From the NCBI GenBank assembly GCA_037957365.1, contig JARHVA010004908.1, positions 107,501 to 171,500 of the forward strand: a DNA stretch of 64,000 nt. Direction: 5' to 3'. Made by a program: the position numbers and the translations under genes. Origin of the DNA: Torreya grandis. Lineage: Eukaryota > Streptophyta > Pinopsida > Cupressales > Taxaceae. Under the pieces are notes generated by a model. That model did not search any database, had not been told where the DNA came from, and saw only the letters and a list, made by a program, of their open reading frames with translations. Positions 1 to 13,604 of the stretch are shown here, piece by piece (within the stretch, counting starts at the first letter, position 1; each line of letters begins with the position of its first letter).

Positions 1-185
1 ACATACCTATATGAATCATCATCATTGATTTCACTCTCATCAAATGTTATTATTGGACATTATGATAATATGCCTATAAATATAATAGTGATTCTATCTA
101 TTAGTTTCACATATGACTTAGGAGGATGATGCACATAATACACATGTTTTAATTATAAATTATTTCTATTTTTTATTGTACCTAT
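1..185. other. Flank outside element R, no feature seen
   Basis: AT-rich sequence left of the first R LTR. It has no counterpart elsewhere in the window and no open frame of note. It is probably the sequence into which R inserted, or another repeat cut by the window edge. Confidence 0.4.
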
Positions 186-2673
186 TATAGCCCAAATTTT
201 CATCCTAGAGAATTTAAGGAAATATTCTCAAATTTGGGGTAACATGGGACTACCTCTATAAATAGGCAAGCTACTTAAAGAGATAAACCTCTATATTTGA
301 AAGGGCTAGCTCCCTTGATATATCTTCAAGATAAAACACTATGGAAGAAGGAAAAGTTAATCAAATTAAACTATTGAAGGTGATACACCAAAGATAAATT
401 CACAAAACACACTTTCATCTACACTAAGAAATAAGATTACTAAAACTGACCTCAATCCTATGTCCTCATAACATACGTGTTTTTTACAGAGGTAGATTTT
501 TATGGTTATTTAGAGGTGGGTAAAAAGGATATCTAATCCTAGAAACTATTAATCCCTCTCAAACTTAAAAATAATCTTAACAAACATATACACTTCATGA
601 GATATGTTAGAAGAGATATCACTCATAGCAAGAGTATAATGGAAGCAAGGAGAAGAAATTCATTACTTATTAACAAAGTACACTACTTGACATACTTAAG
701 AAAGATATTTAGAGAAAAAAATCAACTTTAAAAAATTTTATTCAAGGTAAATAAAGATGTAAAACTAGTAGGGCTTCACCATATCAATTATGGATCCATT
801 AAAAATCCAAAAAGGCTTGCATATATAGAGCATAGGAGATGAAAGAGAAGAAGAGAAGTGGAAGGGTCACAAGGCCAAGTGTTAATACTTGGAAACTATT
901 TATAATTAAATGGAATTAGTTGGATAATAGGATAGGAATTTTTTATTGACATGTGTCAATTTGAAACATAACACCTTCCTCAAGTTGGCATAGAGACTCT
1001 TCATGTTCTTATTTGAATCTACCCTCATGATGATGAGTATTCCATCTACCTTGAACTAACTTATAAGTCATTGACAAATATGATATGAATTTATGAGGTA
1101 GATGTATGATTTTATAGTCATTTATGCCTCTCCAATTGATAGCCTCTCCTATACCACTTATCATTCACTATTTGTAGTCATTCACTAGTCATCTATGCCT
1201 AGATCTTCACATGTGTCACTTAAGTGACCTAAAAATATTCAATAAGGTTTGTTTATTTGGTGTTAGACAGCTATATTAGAACTTATTTTTCATTTTTTAT
1301 ATCATATAAACACCAATGAAATTGAAACAACAATTCTCATCTTCACACATAGGTAGTCACTTTGCCTTCTCACTATTCTATTCAAACTACCTACAATTAA
1401 TGGTATAGTAGAGGGGTTTATATGAAAAACCATGGTGATATTTAAGTATTAGGAGTTATAATAAGTCTCTAAATACATTCCATAGTGACTTTGATCTATC
1501 CATTCCTTTTTTCACTTTTGAAACACATTAAAATTTGTAGAAAACCTAAAATTAGGTTTGTTCATACAAGTGAAAGTAAATAATAGTTCGATATAAAGGA
1601 TCCTAGGAGAGTGATAAGCATGTAAAAAACACTTTCAAAGAAATTTTTAGACTTATATATGCATCCCCAATGATATTTTCTCCATTAGGTTCATACAAGG
1701 CTTTTAGGAGGGTTAGCTTCTTAGAGACGATTCATAAAATATGGATGCTTAACCTTTAAAATAATTCCACTATAAATAATTTAAGCACCCCTCTCAACTA
1801 TCCCTATCTTATTGTTTCACCATGCACATCATTCATAAAGATATGAAAAAAAAATTGTCTCTCAAGCTCATGACTAAATTCTAGGTACCCCTAATAAGAA
1901 ATTAGGCCAAAAATAACCAATATAGGTTACTCCCTACAAAAAAATGGTTCCTACCAGCCTTATATTATCCCATGAAATATCTTAAAGTTTTTGAAAGGTT
2001 CTTATGTCCATATGAATCAAGTTAGAGGCCTTTGAGGGTTTAGGCCTAGTCTACAAGCCTGTGTTTATTATGTATAGAACCACTTATGATGTCTTAAAAT
2101 TTATATATGTAATTTTAAACCCTTATTTTCATATAATTAAACTACATACATCACATTAAATTCATCCAAGGTTCTCACATTTCATTCTTTATTCATTCAT
2201 ATACACTGCCTGTAGGTTTTCCTTGACTATGGAGTGTACTCCATCTAAGATAAAATAAATGGATCTTAACCTATTGGTATAGACTAAATAATACCATGGA
2301 GGTATATTAAAAATCATTAATATTATATATATCAAGTTTCAAAACATGATCAATCTCTAATTCCCCTCAACATCAAATTATCTCATTACTAGCTTTTAGG
2401 AATGTGAGGACTATGTGCAGGGTTTTGGTTGACTATAAGTTGAAGTTATAAGCATAATTTTTCAAAATTATATTTGATTATTTAATCTTATAATCTCAAT
2501 TTAATATTATATTATAATTTTTTAAGTGATTTATACATGTTCATTCACTTCATGCTTTTGTCTAACTTCCTAACTATATCTCTACATTAATTTGAACTAA
2601 TATGTAGACTGTGTTAACTATGTCATATATAGGTGGAAATTGGAGAGGCCAATCGAATCATGTAGGTGAAAAT
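186..2673 (-). mobile_element. Element R, 3' LTR, first part
   Basis: This stretch is repeated, with substitutions and small indels, at 19925-22450, starting at the shared motif TATAGCCCAAATTTT. In the second copy that motif sits directly beside a primer binding site read on the minus strand, so the motif marks the minus-strand 3' end of the LTR and the element is minus-oriented. The terminal dinucleotide is decayed (TATAG where TGTAG is expected). A CT-rich tract followed by TATATAT on the minus strand near 821-860 looks like the LTR promoter. Element Y interrupts the LTR at 2674, and it resumes at 12237. Nothing protein-coding is supported. The pairing with the other copy is clear; calling it an LTR rather than another repeat rests on the neighbouring binding site and gag. 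Confidence 0.75.
821..827 (-). promoter_or_regulatory. Putative TATA box of R 3' LTR
   Basis: On the minus strand, TATATATGCAAGCC follows a CT-rich tract. The same arrangement recurs at 20591-20597 in the other R LTR, which supports a conserved core promoter. Inferred from motif and conservation only. Confidence 0.45.
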
Positions 2674-3881
2674 TGGGTGATTAATTAAAAATTTATATTA
2701 TATTATTAAGAGGATGAATTAAAACATTAGTCATGAAAACTCACAAAAGAATGCATAAGAATTGACAATCTAATCCAAACTATTCAGGTAGGGTTTACTA
2801 TTGATAACAAGATACAAATGAAATAAATAAATCAACCATTACCTTCTAAAATTACCCCATTAATTAAAGGCATATCTAATCATGTTATCCCCTTGATCTA
2901 GATCTATAGTATTTGTCAACGATAGCTTCTTTGCTCCACCGTTGCCTCAAGAACTATATGCAAAACCTAGGTTCATGATGTAAAATATCTATTTTACCTA
3001 TCAATGAAGCTAATCCAAAATCAAATAACACAATAATAAAAACACAAATTACTTGTGGATATATTTTATCATTATAATTTTACATAATTTTAGATTAAAA
3101 ATGGTAGTGTGAGGCCTTGTATTTATAGATTTTTGAGATTGGTTAGGATAAACCATGACCATCCATCTCAAGATTTAGATGTGTATCCATGAATTAATAT
3201 AATATTTGTAATTACATCAATAAATATACTCATAAATATATAGAGGAAAGAGGCATGGGGGAGACATAGGTCAATCATGATTATGTCCTCCACCAAATTC
3301 AGATATTTGATTGATATTTTGGAAAGTTGAATTGATGATGCAAATATTAGAAATCAATTTCTAATAATGAAATATTCAACAAGTTCCATGTAAAATTAAC
3401 TTAAGATCTTGATTTTAATTAATTATCCGTAGATAATATTAATCAATATTTATGCAATTCTTTGGAAATTGGCCCTTAATTAATCAAAATGGTTAGAAAG
3501 TCATATTATTGGGTCATAGTTTGACTTAGGAAGAATTGGAAGGTGATGTTAGATGTGTTGGAATCATATTTCCATTTAGTATGTTGCCAACACAAAATAA
3601 TAAAGTTACGTGATGTGTAATAATGAATTAGAAGAAAGAGTGATCCAAAACATGAAAAGGCAAAATCATCATTTTTAATTGAAATGAATTGATCAAAGTT
3701 AGGAATCACATAAAATGAATTGACCCATTTATGGATATTGTGTCCTAAATCATCACTTATAAATAAAAATTTTGAACCATTTTAGTGTGTTTTAGTGATT
3801 TTGACCTAAATTAAGTATTTGAGTGAAATTTGAGTGATATTGGTAATTTTAACACATGGTGTTAGGAATTAGATGTCTACA
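2674..3881 (-). repeat. Element Y 3' LTR
   Basis: About 1.2 kb, matching 11054-12236 over its whole length. On the minus strand it begins TGTAGACATC, very like the TGTAGACACC start of the X LTR. Its other end is eroded (TGGGTGATTAATT against TGTAGAGTGAATT in the partner). The 3881 boundary is sharp; 2674 is good to a few bases. Confidence 0.75.
3119..3127 (-). promoter_or_regulatory. Putative TATA box, Y 3' LTR
   Basis: TATAAATAC on the minus strand, followed by AAGGCCTCACAC. The aligned position in the partner LTR (11474-11483) reads TATGAATATA. The X LTRs have TATAAATATA in the comparable place. Confidence 0.5.
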
Positions 3882-3896
3882 TTTTCCCCCTATTTT
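3882..3896 (-). other. Polypurine tract of Y
   Basis: Minus strand AAAATAGGGGGAAAA, immediately upstream of the TGTAGAC LTR start. Element X has the similar AAATAGGGGTAAAT in the same place. This is the usual priming site for plus-strand DNA synthesis and fixes the orientation. Confidence 0.7.
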
Positions 3897-6837
3897 AGAA
3901 GGTGTAGTGAGATATTTAGGTGAAGTAACATATTTTCAAAAAAAAATATGTCAAGAAGAAATTGGAAATGACCCATGATGGTCCCTTGAGAGGACATACT
4001 AAGATGAAAGAGAAGGATGGACTCTCAAAAAGAGAAAAAAAGTGAGAATAACCCATGGAATATATCACATACAAATGAGTGAATTCTTGCACTCATATCT
4101 ACCATCAATGATCAAAATATAACTTAGAGGTATAATAGACCCCAAAGATACGAGGAATGGGAAGGATTCAATCCATAAATGGAAGGGACACACTTTGAAT
4201 TCACCTAATATGAGAGTGAAATATGTGCATTTATAACATTGTTCAATCCTAAGATAAGTTACACACTAAAACATTACCATCATGGGAAAAAGTTTGGAGA
4301 TGTTGAAATTAGAGGAAAATGACAATGTAGTCCAACAAAGATGATAATAATAAGTGACCTAGTAGAGTATATTTGATCATGATAAAGAATGTGTGCCCTA
4401 GTAGGGATAATTTTGATCATTGATAAAGAATAAATAATGGCTTGCCCCTATAGGGAAGATTTAGATTTGTTAACCAGTTTAAATGTTGTGCCTTAGCATG
4501 AGAAAATTGGTAAGAAATTAGCTCAATAATATAACCTAAAACATAGATTAAAGTGATTAAGTGAAAATATAGATGAAGGTATAGTGACTTATGGAGCCAC
4601 AAACAACCTATGCATATGAGGATACACAAAGTGATGAAAGAGATGAAAGGAATAATAAAGATAAACAAGCTGACCTAGGATATGTCATGTATCCAAGAAC
4701 TTCCTACATAGTCTAAATGTACCTGAGGCTAATGTAATTCACCTAAAAGTGAGAGAGAATGGAATGAGGTATGATGAAAACTAACCAAATATTGACTATG
4801 CTCATGATGTATGAAAAGAGATGCACATCTAAGAATATAATTAAGTGTTAAACCTATTGAGCCTAATTTATGCATTATGTTCTTAAGAGTTATTCATTGA
4901 AATTGTGTTGACATTAAAACTTGATTCTAGATCACAAAGTGATTGCTATATTAAAATAAATTAGGCATAACAACTATGAATAACTTAGAATTACATAGTA
5001 TTTCAAGTGCATGGATTCGACTTAAATGTAAACATAATGGTAAAACAATGACCAAGACCAAAGTTACAATTATTTACATTCAAACAAAAAATCAAATACA
5101 AAGAAAAAGATAAACATAAATGAACCTAACATGAGATCAATATATGAACAATCAAGATGTAAGTAAGAATAATAATGTTTAAAACATAAGACAAGAATAA
5201 CTTTATAACATGAGATCAAGATATAAATAATTAGGATATATGTGGACCATCAATATGTACTTGGAAAATAAAAAAATATGCAAGACCAAATAGGAACTCA
5301 AAAGACCACAAAAAACACACAAAACAATACAAATAAACAAATGTTTTTGGCATTTTTGAAGTATCTCAACTTGATTCAGAATTAAGAGACAAAGAATAGT
5401 CCAACTCTCAAGATGACAAGAGCATAGAAGAGTGTTCATGAACTGGTGAGAGCACGCTAACTTAAAATGCTCATAAAAACAATGAAAGAATATTATCATA
5501 GGGATAGAGTTGACCTTGATGTAAATTTAACATGGCCTACATAACCACATAATAATCCCAAGTCACAATAATTCTACTAACATAAAGGTGGTGAAAAATC
5601 AACTAAGTCATAACAAGTTAACAAATAAATGTAAACGATAAGGAAAATGATAATAGTAATGACTAGGTGATGTGAAAATTCTTGACAAAAAATAATTGTG
5701 CCTAAATTTATGATAGGAAAATATAATTATAGGTACTACTGATTTTCCCATAGGTGGTTATAATTAATGATACCAAATAAGATGATAGATGAAAGATAAC
5801 TTGCTAGAGCAAATGTCAGACTATTCCCTTAGACTGTCATTCAACATGGAATTCTAAAATTATTGAAACTAGATTGGAATCCCCTCCTAAAAAGGTTCAA
5901 GAAGAAATAAAGGAACCACAATCAAAATAGGATAAGCAGGATGACTAAAAATAAGCCTTGGTCAATAGTAAAGAAATAGTATAATAATATGGTATAATGA
6001 TAATGATCAAAAGATAATTGGCTATAGTGACATCAAAATTATCCCCATGTGATGATTATCTTAGATTGATCACAAAATGGTGAGAACATTTGAACTTAAC
6101 AATTTCTCACAAAATAGTGAGAGTGTGGTGAAGGGGTGATTGAGTTGACCTCAATAGAAATTGAGCACTACCTACATAGTCCTGAAGGACCTTAAGTCAA
6201 TGTATTTTAAACATCATAGTAAATGGAACATAATGGTATAATATGCCTAAAAAGTGTCTATAGGGTTGTCCCCCAAGAGATGAGGCATGGTAATATAAAA
6301 TGGTAATTAGAAAAGTAAAAAATGGTTATGTTGCTCTTACTAATAGGGAGATGCATGTCCTAGTCAATATGTGAGATAAAAAATGATCAATTATAAAGTT
6401 ACAATCTAATACCCTTTCAGAAAAGATGCTCTATAAAGAACTTACTACTCATCTAGATCTCAATAATGTGTTCATGATCTTTATTGGTCATTGAGTCTAT
6501 TTCTTTCAAATGTCAAGACAAGATATCCTTGTAACCTCTACAAAGGGAATTGCTACGATGATGGTAAATAATGTTATTATAAATGATATAAGTGGGTAAT
6601 GAATAGATGGATGATAATTTAATGTATAATGAATAGGTAAAAAAATAAGATTGGGACTTTTAGTCACACATAATGTTGTTCATGATGAATTTGACATAAT
6701 TTTGCTTGTGGCAAGGTCAAAGACCTCTAAAGATGCTCTCGATATGACCACCATATTTTTATATTATTTGATATTGAGAGTAGCTACCATCTAATTATGT
6801 TGTAGATTAGTATCTATATTAATTCATCTTGAATAAT
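3897..6837 (-). other. Y 3' non-coding half
   Basis: No supported gene; short open frames here are not shared with X. Blocks match the 3' part of X in reverse orientation, for example the motif at 5742-5765, which is the reverse complement of X 43219-43243, and cacaaaatggtgagaacat near 6070 against X near 43606. An imperfect 40-bp tandem duplication is visible around 4358-4435. Confidence 0.55.
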
Positions 6838-8500
6838 TTATTTAGTAAGTAGTGAATAAATTTTGTTCTCAACCGTTAGTTCATCAATGAGATTTTCACT
6901 GATGAATTTGTCGTAGTTATCCCATAATGCCTTCGAGATGGTTTGAAAAAGAGATGTTAACATTTGACTTTGATTGTATTCTAGTGCCTTCAAAAAGGTT
7001 TCTCTAAAAGATGTTGATTTTGTTCTTTGATCATCTCCTAGCACCTCCAAAAAGGTTTCACTAGGAGATTGTTCTTCTTTTGTATGAATTTGGTCTTGAC
7101 CCCCTAAAATTATCCAAATGGCATATCACCATATATGTAGTTAAACAAAGTGTTTTTTTGTCAATCCCAATCAACATTTGTGGGAGGTGGAGTGTTAATA
7201 TAATAGCTATGTTGGGTGGGAATAATGGAATGATGAATGGTAGCACAATCCTCATAGAAGATACTAGGAGAACCCACATTGATGCTAAAGTAATCATCCT
7301 CAAAAATTATATAAGGATCACAAATATATTAAAATTGATCCACAAGTTAATTGTAACAAATTTTGTAACAACCAATACTATATTATGTTTTTTAATCTAA
7401 TCATAATAAAATGAACTCTAAATTTGATGTCATAATTGATGTTGATTTTGGTTCTAATGCTAAATCTGATGTTGAATCAAAAATAGAAAATGAATCTAAT
7501 GTTGTTTCTTCATCTGATATGGTTATTTCTATAATGTTCTATTAAATTCTAAATTTTAGACAAGTAATGGTTTGTGATGGCATAATTGGCTTGATAGAAA
7601 ATGATTCATCTAGGAAGGGTTAAACATAGACTGGCTCATCTAAGTGAATCCCCTCAAAGAGAGGGTACCACTTGAGGGACAACTCGACAGAATCTTGTCT
7701 ATCAAAAAGAAACTCCTCAAAAAGTGGTAAAAGATCAAGAGATAACTCTATAGATATTGGCTTATCATGGAGATGAGGCTCTTTAAAAATAGGTAACATA
7801 TGAATAGGTGATTCATCACAAGTTGAATTGTCACAAATGGGTGTTACAATAATAACATCATGGTTTTGGTTCACATTTGGTTGCAAAAAATAATTTTGAA
7901 CACATTTTGATCCTCATAATATGGCTCTTGAAGAGGTAATGTTTCATGTTTTGGATTGAAGATCAACATGGAATTTCTAAAGTGGGAATCATTTGGTTTA
8001 TCAAAAATAATGGTTTTTGGTTCAATAGTGGGATCTCCAAAAATTAGACTATTGAAAAAGGGATTAGAAAAATCAGGTTCATCAAATGGACGTTCTTTAA
8101 TAATAGGCTCAATAAATACTGGCAATGAGCCTAAAATGGTAATAACTAGATGATACGTAGTTTGGTTGTTTGCACAAACAAAAGGAAGAAGTCTTAAAAT
8201 GGTAACCCTCATTCATTTTGGAGCTTGATTGCTTACATAAGTTAAAGGATAATAGCCTAAAATGTTTACCTTTTCATGTTTTTGATCATGATAAATCACA
8301 TAAGGCAAAGGGGGATAACCTTAGATTGTAACCTTTGATCACAAAGAACAAATTGGAGGAGGATATCCAAAAATTGTTCACAAATTCAAGGGGAAGGATG
8401 AGGATGATGCCCAAAAATTGGCAAGGATTAGATTGATATTCAATAAATAAGCTCAAAGAGGGTGACATCTTCAAATAAGATGAAATGTTTGCATCCATCA
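6838..8500 (-). pseudogene. Y modular-repeat protein relic (unrecognised)
   Basis: A degraded gene read on the minus strand from about 8500 down to 6838, broken by stops and frameshifts. In order it shows: four 21-residue units starting exactly 63 bp apart (8332, 8269, 8206, 8143); an acidic, Pro- and Phe-rich segment ending near 7871; an LPLFEE-type repeat of about 21 residues (7886-7620); a segment with DEETTLDSFSIF; a segment with LPFIIPLFPPNIAIILT (7303-7061); and three 19-residue units of the ETFLKAL type starting at 7062, 7005 and 6948, ending in KIYSLL. Element X encodes the same succession, so the protein existed in the family ancestor. No known domain is recognised. A structural gag-like or accessory role would fit its place in an LTR element, but that is inference. 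Confidence 0.6.
8081..8332 (-). repeat. 63-bp in-frame tandem repeat, 4 units (Y)
   Basis: Four units of 63 bp without indels, each coding for 21 residues with the pattern (V/I)-(T/N)-I-L-G-x-x-P-L-x-Y-V-x-N-Q. The second unit continues into VSNQAPK, matching the NQAP-containing units of element X (40848-41288). The first unit has a TAA and the second a TAG. A further, shorter unit may lie upstream. Confidence 0.7.
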
Positions 8501-11032
8501 TAAAAGTGATCTAACTCATAACTAGTGCCATAAAGGACCATATTAAGAGTGTACCTTAGCATCATGTCTAATAAGGTTTGTTATCTATGTTTTCCATGAT
8601 TTAGAATATGTTTTGCAAACATTTTAAATAAGGTATGCATTTTTTATCTTTCTTCCAAACAAATGACTAAGGTACCAAAGAGACTATAATAGGAGGGTGG
8701 CTTGGAACCACACACAATTAGAAAATGTGTTCATGAAATTACTCAACCTTGGGTAGGGTTGAAACTATATAAATTGGAAGAGGGTATGATAACTCAAAAA
8801 GCTTAAAGTGTCACTAGTACACTAAAACATAGAACTTTTGAGATACATCAATACCATAAAACCTAGTTCAACTTTGATGAGTTGCTACTAGAAAACTAGA
8901 AGAAATCCCTTAGACTGGGAAGGAGACAATGCAAACAAAAGAAATCATGATTTGGAAACATGTAAGAATTCCTAAGTATAAATCTAAAACAAAATGGGTA
9001 GATTAATGTTGCCACATGGTAATAATAATGGTAGTATAAAATGTGTTTTAGGACTTAAATCATGAGTGATACGCAAGATGACTTGAGTCCACCAAAGATG
9101 ATAATGTGATAATGAGTCTATAAATGACCCTTAATTCAAATGGGAAATTAAACCCAAGTTAAAACAAGTCAAGTGAAAATGGTGAACCTAATTTAACACA
9201 TCAACCCTTAAAACTTAAAAAAGTCTAATTGTGAATTTAAATTATTAATGAGGGACTTAATAAAATTTGGCAGATGATCTAGACTCAAATGGGTAGCATA
9301 AATGTACCAATTTAGAAGATATGACACAATGTTTAAGATGACAATTTTGAATAAGGAAAAGATTGATTTTCACTTGGATAACATAATGCCTCCTTGTTAT
9401 AAACATTTGTGGATAATGTGTTTGGTTTATGACATTTTTTTAACAAGTAAGTTTTGACCCAAAACATGACCAAGTAATTGTAGATAAAGATAAATCAACT
9501 AATTAATCATTTTAAACCGTAAACCGACAAGGTATGGTAAAGTGGGTTTAACTAAACTAGATTTTTTTTGAATATTTATAGATGTATCCCATGTATAATA
9601 ACATTCATTTCAAAAAACAAGAGAAGTAGCATGTTATTTGGGTTTGCATCATATGTGTCATTGTAAAAAGGTTTAGTGCTTTTTACAAACATTACATCTA
9701 TCTCTTGCCTAATGTAGTGGGATGTGCAACATGCTCAAACTTCCTAGGATTAGCCTCTAATTATAAATATGGTTAACCATTCAATCCACTATCTTAGTGA
9801 GGGGATCCCAATTTATATACCCCTCCCTTGGAGAGGGGTTAAATATGATGCTTGGAGATGAAGCCCCAAGGCAAATATTCCATATATAACTTATGGGAGG
9901 TGATGATATTCCCCTCATAAGCCAAGATACAATGAAATAAAAGGTTAACTAAAATAACTTTATAGATGTTTCTAGATCACCCAGGCCATGCAGGTCTTAG
10001 GGAGAGCCTTCAAAACATATATTTTATTCCTTTGGACTAATGAAATTTGCAATAAAGATGGTTCTTTTGATCCTACAAATTCCCTATAGGGGACAAGGGG
10101 AGAGCGTACATGCATAACTTTCTTTTTTCTCAAATAAATTTAAACTAATCAAACAATGATAAATGACTTAATTAAAACAAAACATTGAAGTGATTTTGGT
10201 TTTAAATCACAAAATTGAAATGTTTGTTGGTGTTCTTTGGTCCCTTGGCCTTAAGTTGCAAAATTCTTTAAAAAATAACTAAAAAAATATTCAATATAAA
10301 AAATCAATTTTTTCTTAAGACCTAAATGGAAATGTTACTAATTATTTTCAAGCACCCAAAAGGAGGTTTAAAATACTTAATTAATCATAAACGGATCATT
10401 TTTGAAGTAGAACCTACAAGAAAATAGCCAGCATGTAGTTTAGCTTTGAAGCACTTTTTCAAATGAAACATGCAAACTTGAAAAATATGCTCTTGGATTT
10501 GGATGACCTATCAATCTGAAAGTAAAACCATAAAATATAAACACATTAAGTTAGGAAATGGTTCTAAAAAATCTCTAAAAATCTCAAAAAAAATCAAACC
10601 TATGAAACATGCAAACAACAAGTTAGAAGGTTAAAACAAATAAAATCAAACACATAAAACATAAAAACCTAAAGTTAGTATATTAATCATAAATTTTAAA
10701 ATTTATATGAATGCCAAAAAAATTTAATAAGTTGTCAATAGCTCCAATGCCCACCTATCTATAAAAAATTAGACCCAAAAAGTCAATTTTAAAAAAATTA
10801 TTAACTTTGTACTAGCCATTTTTACCAAAAAAATAGAAAATAGAAATGGACAGTCACTAAAAGAGTCATAAATTCTAAACTAAAAATCATATTTTAATTA
10901 AATTTTGAGAGAATTAGAATGAAACTAGTAAGAACAACCTATCAAAAATTTAAAAAAAAAATAGTAAATAGATTAAAAATAAGAGCTATTTTGACAATTA
11001 TTTTGGTTCAAATATGTGGGGTACACAATCAT
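8501..11032 (-). other. Y 5' leader region
   Basis: No gene seen. Segments match the X leader in reverse orientation: the stretch around 9970-10100 (gggtgatcta, gggatcaaaag and the surrounding order on the minus strand) corresponds to X 38870-39000. A short perfect stem, ACCCCTC with GAGGGGT around a 7-base loop, sits at 9819-9839. Confidence 0.5.
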
Positions 11033-11053
11033 GTCCCACCGAGCATGCCAAAA
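11033..11053 (-). other. Primer binding site of Y
   Basis: Minus strand TTTTGGCATGCTCGGTGGGA, directly after the ...TCTACA end of the 5' LTR. The same TGG(C/A)..GCC..GTGGGAC type occurs beside R, X and E2. It is the expected tRNA-complementary start of minus-strand synthesis; I do not assign the tRNA. Confidence 0.7.
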
Positions 11054-12236
11054 TGTAGAGTGAATTACGATATTATATTAGTCAAACATTAGATAATAAA
11101 AAAATAGAAATGCATAAAACTAAACAAATCAAGCCAAACTATTCATGTAGGGGTTACTAATGACAACAAGATACAAATGAAAGAAAGCAATCAAGCATTA
11201 CCTTCCCAAATGACTCCATTACTCAAAGACATCTCCAAGCATGTTCTCTTGATTTAGAGCTCTAGTCTTTATCGATAATGGCTTATTTTCTCCTCCATTG
11301 CCTCAAGAAATCTATGAAAAACCTAGGCTCATGATATAAAATATATATTTTGCCTATCAATGAAGCTAATCCAAATGCAAATAACGCAATAATTAAAACA
11401 CAAATGACTTGTGAAGAGATTTTAGCATTATAAGTTTACAAAATTTTAGCTTAAAAATGGTAGTGTGAGGCCTTATATTCATAGATTTTTGAGATTGGTT
11501 AGGATCAACCATCACATTCCATGTCAATATTGAGATGTGTGGCCATGAATTAATCTAATATTTGTAATTACATCCATAAATATCCTCATAAATATCTAAA
11601 GGAATGAGGCATGGGGAAGACATAGGTCAATCATGATTATGTCCTCCACCAAATTCAAATATTTGATTAATATTTTGAAAAGTTGAATTGTTGATGCAAA
11701 TATTAGAAATCAATTTTGAATAATGAAATATTCAACAAGTTCCATGGAAAACTACTTAAGATCTTGATTTTAATTAATTAGTTTTAAGCAAGATTAATCA
11801 ATATTTGTGCAATTCTTTGGAAATTGGCCCTCAATTAATCAAAATGGTAAAAAAGTCATATTAATGGGTCATAATTTGACTCAAGAATAATTAGAAGGTA
11901 ATGTTAGATGCATTGGAATCATATCCCCATTTAGGACATTGTCAACACAAAATAACAAAAGTATGTGATGTGTACCAACAAATTAGAAGAAAAAAGTGAT
12001 CCAGAACATGAAAAGGCAAAATCATCATTTTGAATTAAAAAAATTGATCAAAGTTAAGAATCATAGAAAATAAATTTCCCCATTTATGGATACTTTAAAC
12101 TAAATCAACACTTGTAAATGACAAGTTCAAATCATTTGTGTGTTTTAGTGATTTTGACCTAAATTGGGTATTTGAGTACAATTCAAGTAAGATTGATAAT
12201 TTCAACACAAATGGTATTAAGAATTGGATATCTTCA
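11054..12236 (-). repeat. Element Y 5' LTR
   Basis: About 1.18 kb, direct repeat of 2674-3881. In plus-strand coordinates it starts TGTAGAGTGAATT and ends GATATCTTCA (decayed from GATGTCTACA). It abuts the primer binding site on its left and resumes R sequence on its right. Confidence 0.75.
11474..11483 (-). promoter_or_regulatory. Putative TATA box, Y 5' LTR
   Basis: TATGAATATA on the minus strand, aligned with TATAAATAC of the partner LTR. One substitution makes it weaker. Confidence 0.4.
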
Positions 12237-13604
12237 ATGATACATTACTTGAGCACCATGTTTTTAATTTTTGATTCTCCTAAAGTTACTAGTATCATAT
12301 TACACTTTAATATAGTCATTTTATCTTGAGATCATGCAATCATTATGTCACTATTGCATTGCAAGTTCATTTGGGCTTCAATGGTATTATTGTTTATTCA
12401 GTGTTTTTAGTAGATACTTATCTAAGTTGAAACCATTCAAATATTCTTATACCTTGACCAAAAACTCACCTTCTTGTGTTAATAAATTACCCCTAATCCT
12501 AAGCTAATATCATGAAACAACTAGACTTACATAGACCTCATGGATCCTCACCAACAAATGTTGCATTTTATGGAAGAATCCTCTTTCAAAGAAATTAAGG
12601 TAAGTTATCTCATTTGTAACTTTCCTAAATTTATAAACTTGACTATATGTAGTTACCTTACCATTATCAATACAATAATTTATGCTCTTAGACTTTCCTA
12701 ATAGTCTCAATTGAATTTCAAGCACCTTTAGAGTCCCTTCATCACTACTTAGACCTTTGTTCTATTGGCTTTAGACTACTATTTGAGACTACCTAGAGGT
12801 CTATATTGTATAGATCTGTGTGATAGGTTAGAACCTCATCACTACCCTAATGAACTTTCACTAGTTTTATGGATTTTGTTTAAGATATCAGTAGGTTTAA
12901 AACCTTCAAACACCATTATGCTTCCATTCTTCAGGTTGGCATTGGATTGGTCTTTAGATAACCCTGAAGATGGCCCTTTTAAGGCCACTTGATTGTATCA
13001 AGTTTCTTAGACCTTTTTATCCCATAAATGATCCTATTTAGGGATTTATTTTATGGAGAAACTAATTACCATGCTCTGGGATTAAACATAGGTGTGTTAT
13101 TCTATATTTTAAGACATTTTCAAAAAGATGAGACCCTACACTTATCAAACACTATCTATATACTTCAATGGTGTTCACTATTAGGATAATGATATTTTAA
13201 TTTAATATTTCCATGATCACACATGACACACTAAGTTATAATAGCATGAAAAGAATGAACATGCTATATCAACCTAAATTAACCAATTGGTTCACATAAA
13301 TCAATGCAAAAGATGATAAAAATTGGGGTGTTGGGGTTGTGCAGGCAACTTGAAGGCATCAATATTATTAAATATTGTTTATAGATACACAACCACCACA
13401 CTATAAACTATTACCATGGAAAGGAAGGCCGTAAATTCTAATAACTTCACCCAAATTCATTCATACCAACCCTTATCCTCTTGTTCATACTGAATAAAAC
13501 TCATTTGACCTATTTGACCTTATCCAGAAGAGTGATAAGAGAGATGAATCATTTTTGGTAGTTTTGGGACTATTGAATCTTATTAAGATTGTAAAATACT
13601 TGTG
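12237..13604 (-). mobile_element. Element R, 3' LTR, second part
   Basis: Continues R from 2673. It matches 22460-22820 plus 29925-30925, and also 62067-63290. After about 13604 it diverges from both other copies and runs into gag sequence, while those copies continue as LTR for at least another 450 bp. The upstream (U3) end of this LTR is therefore missing and gag is fused to it, most simply by an internal deletion. An open frame at 12765-12992 on the plus strand recurs in the other two copies but is antisense to the element and shows no sign of constraint. Confidence 0.7.

Larger units (their letters stand above)
2674..12236 (-). mobile_element. Element Y, full-length non-autonomous LTR retrotransposon
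   Basis: A 9.56-kb element with two direct LTRs (2674-3881 and 11054-12236), a polypurine tract next to the left LTR and a primer binding site next to the right LTR, both reading on the minus strand. It lies inside the R 3' LTR: the R sequence left of 2673 and right of 12237 joins up when compared with the uninterrupted copy at 22400-22500. The flanking 5-mers (aaaat and atgat) are at best a decayed target duplication. The 7.2-kb interior carries no recognisable reverse transcriptase, integrase or protease. It is colinear with element X (same leader segments, same modular repeat gene, same 3' motifs), so both belong to one family, probably a large retrotransposon derivative depending on another element. 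Confidence 0.8.

Noticed and set aside
9819..9839. 7-base stem ACCCCTC/GAGGGGT in the Y leader
   Set aside because: The matching part of X does not keep the complementarity, so there is no support for a conserved structure.
12765..12992. Open frame (LEPHHYPNELSL type) repeated at 30116-30343 and 62450-62683
   Set aside because: It lies antisense in the R LTR. Between the 30116 and 62450 copies most differences change the amino acid and few are silent, so there is no sign of purifying selection; the frame is open by chance in related sequence.
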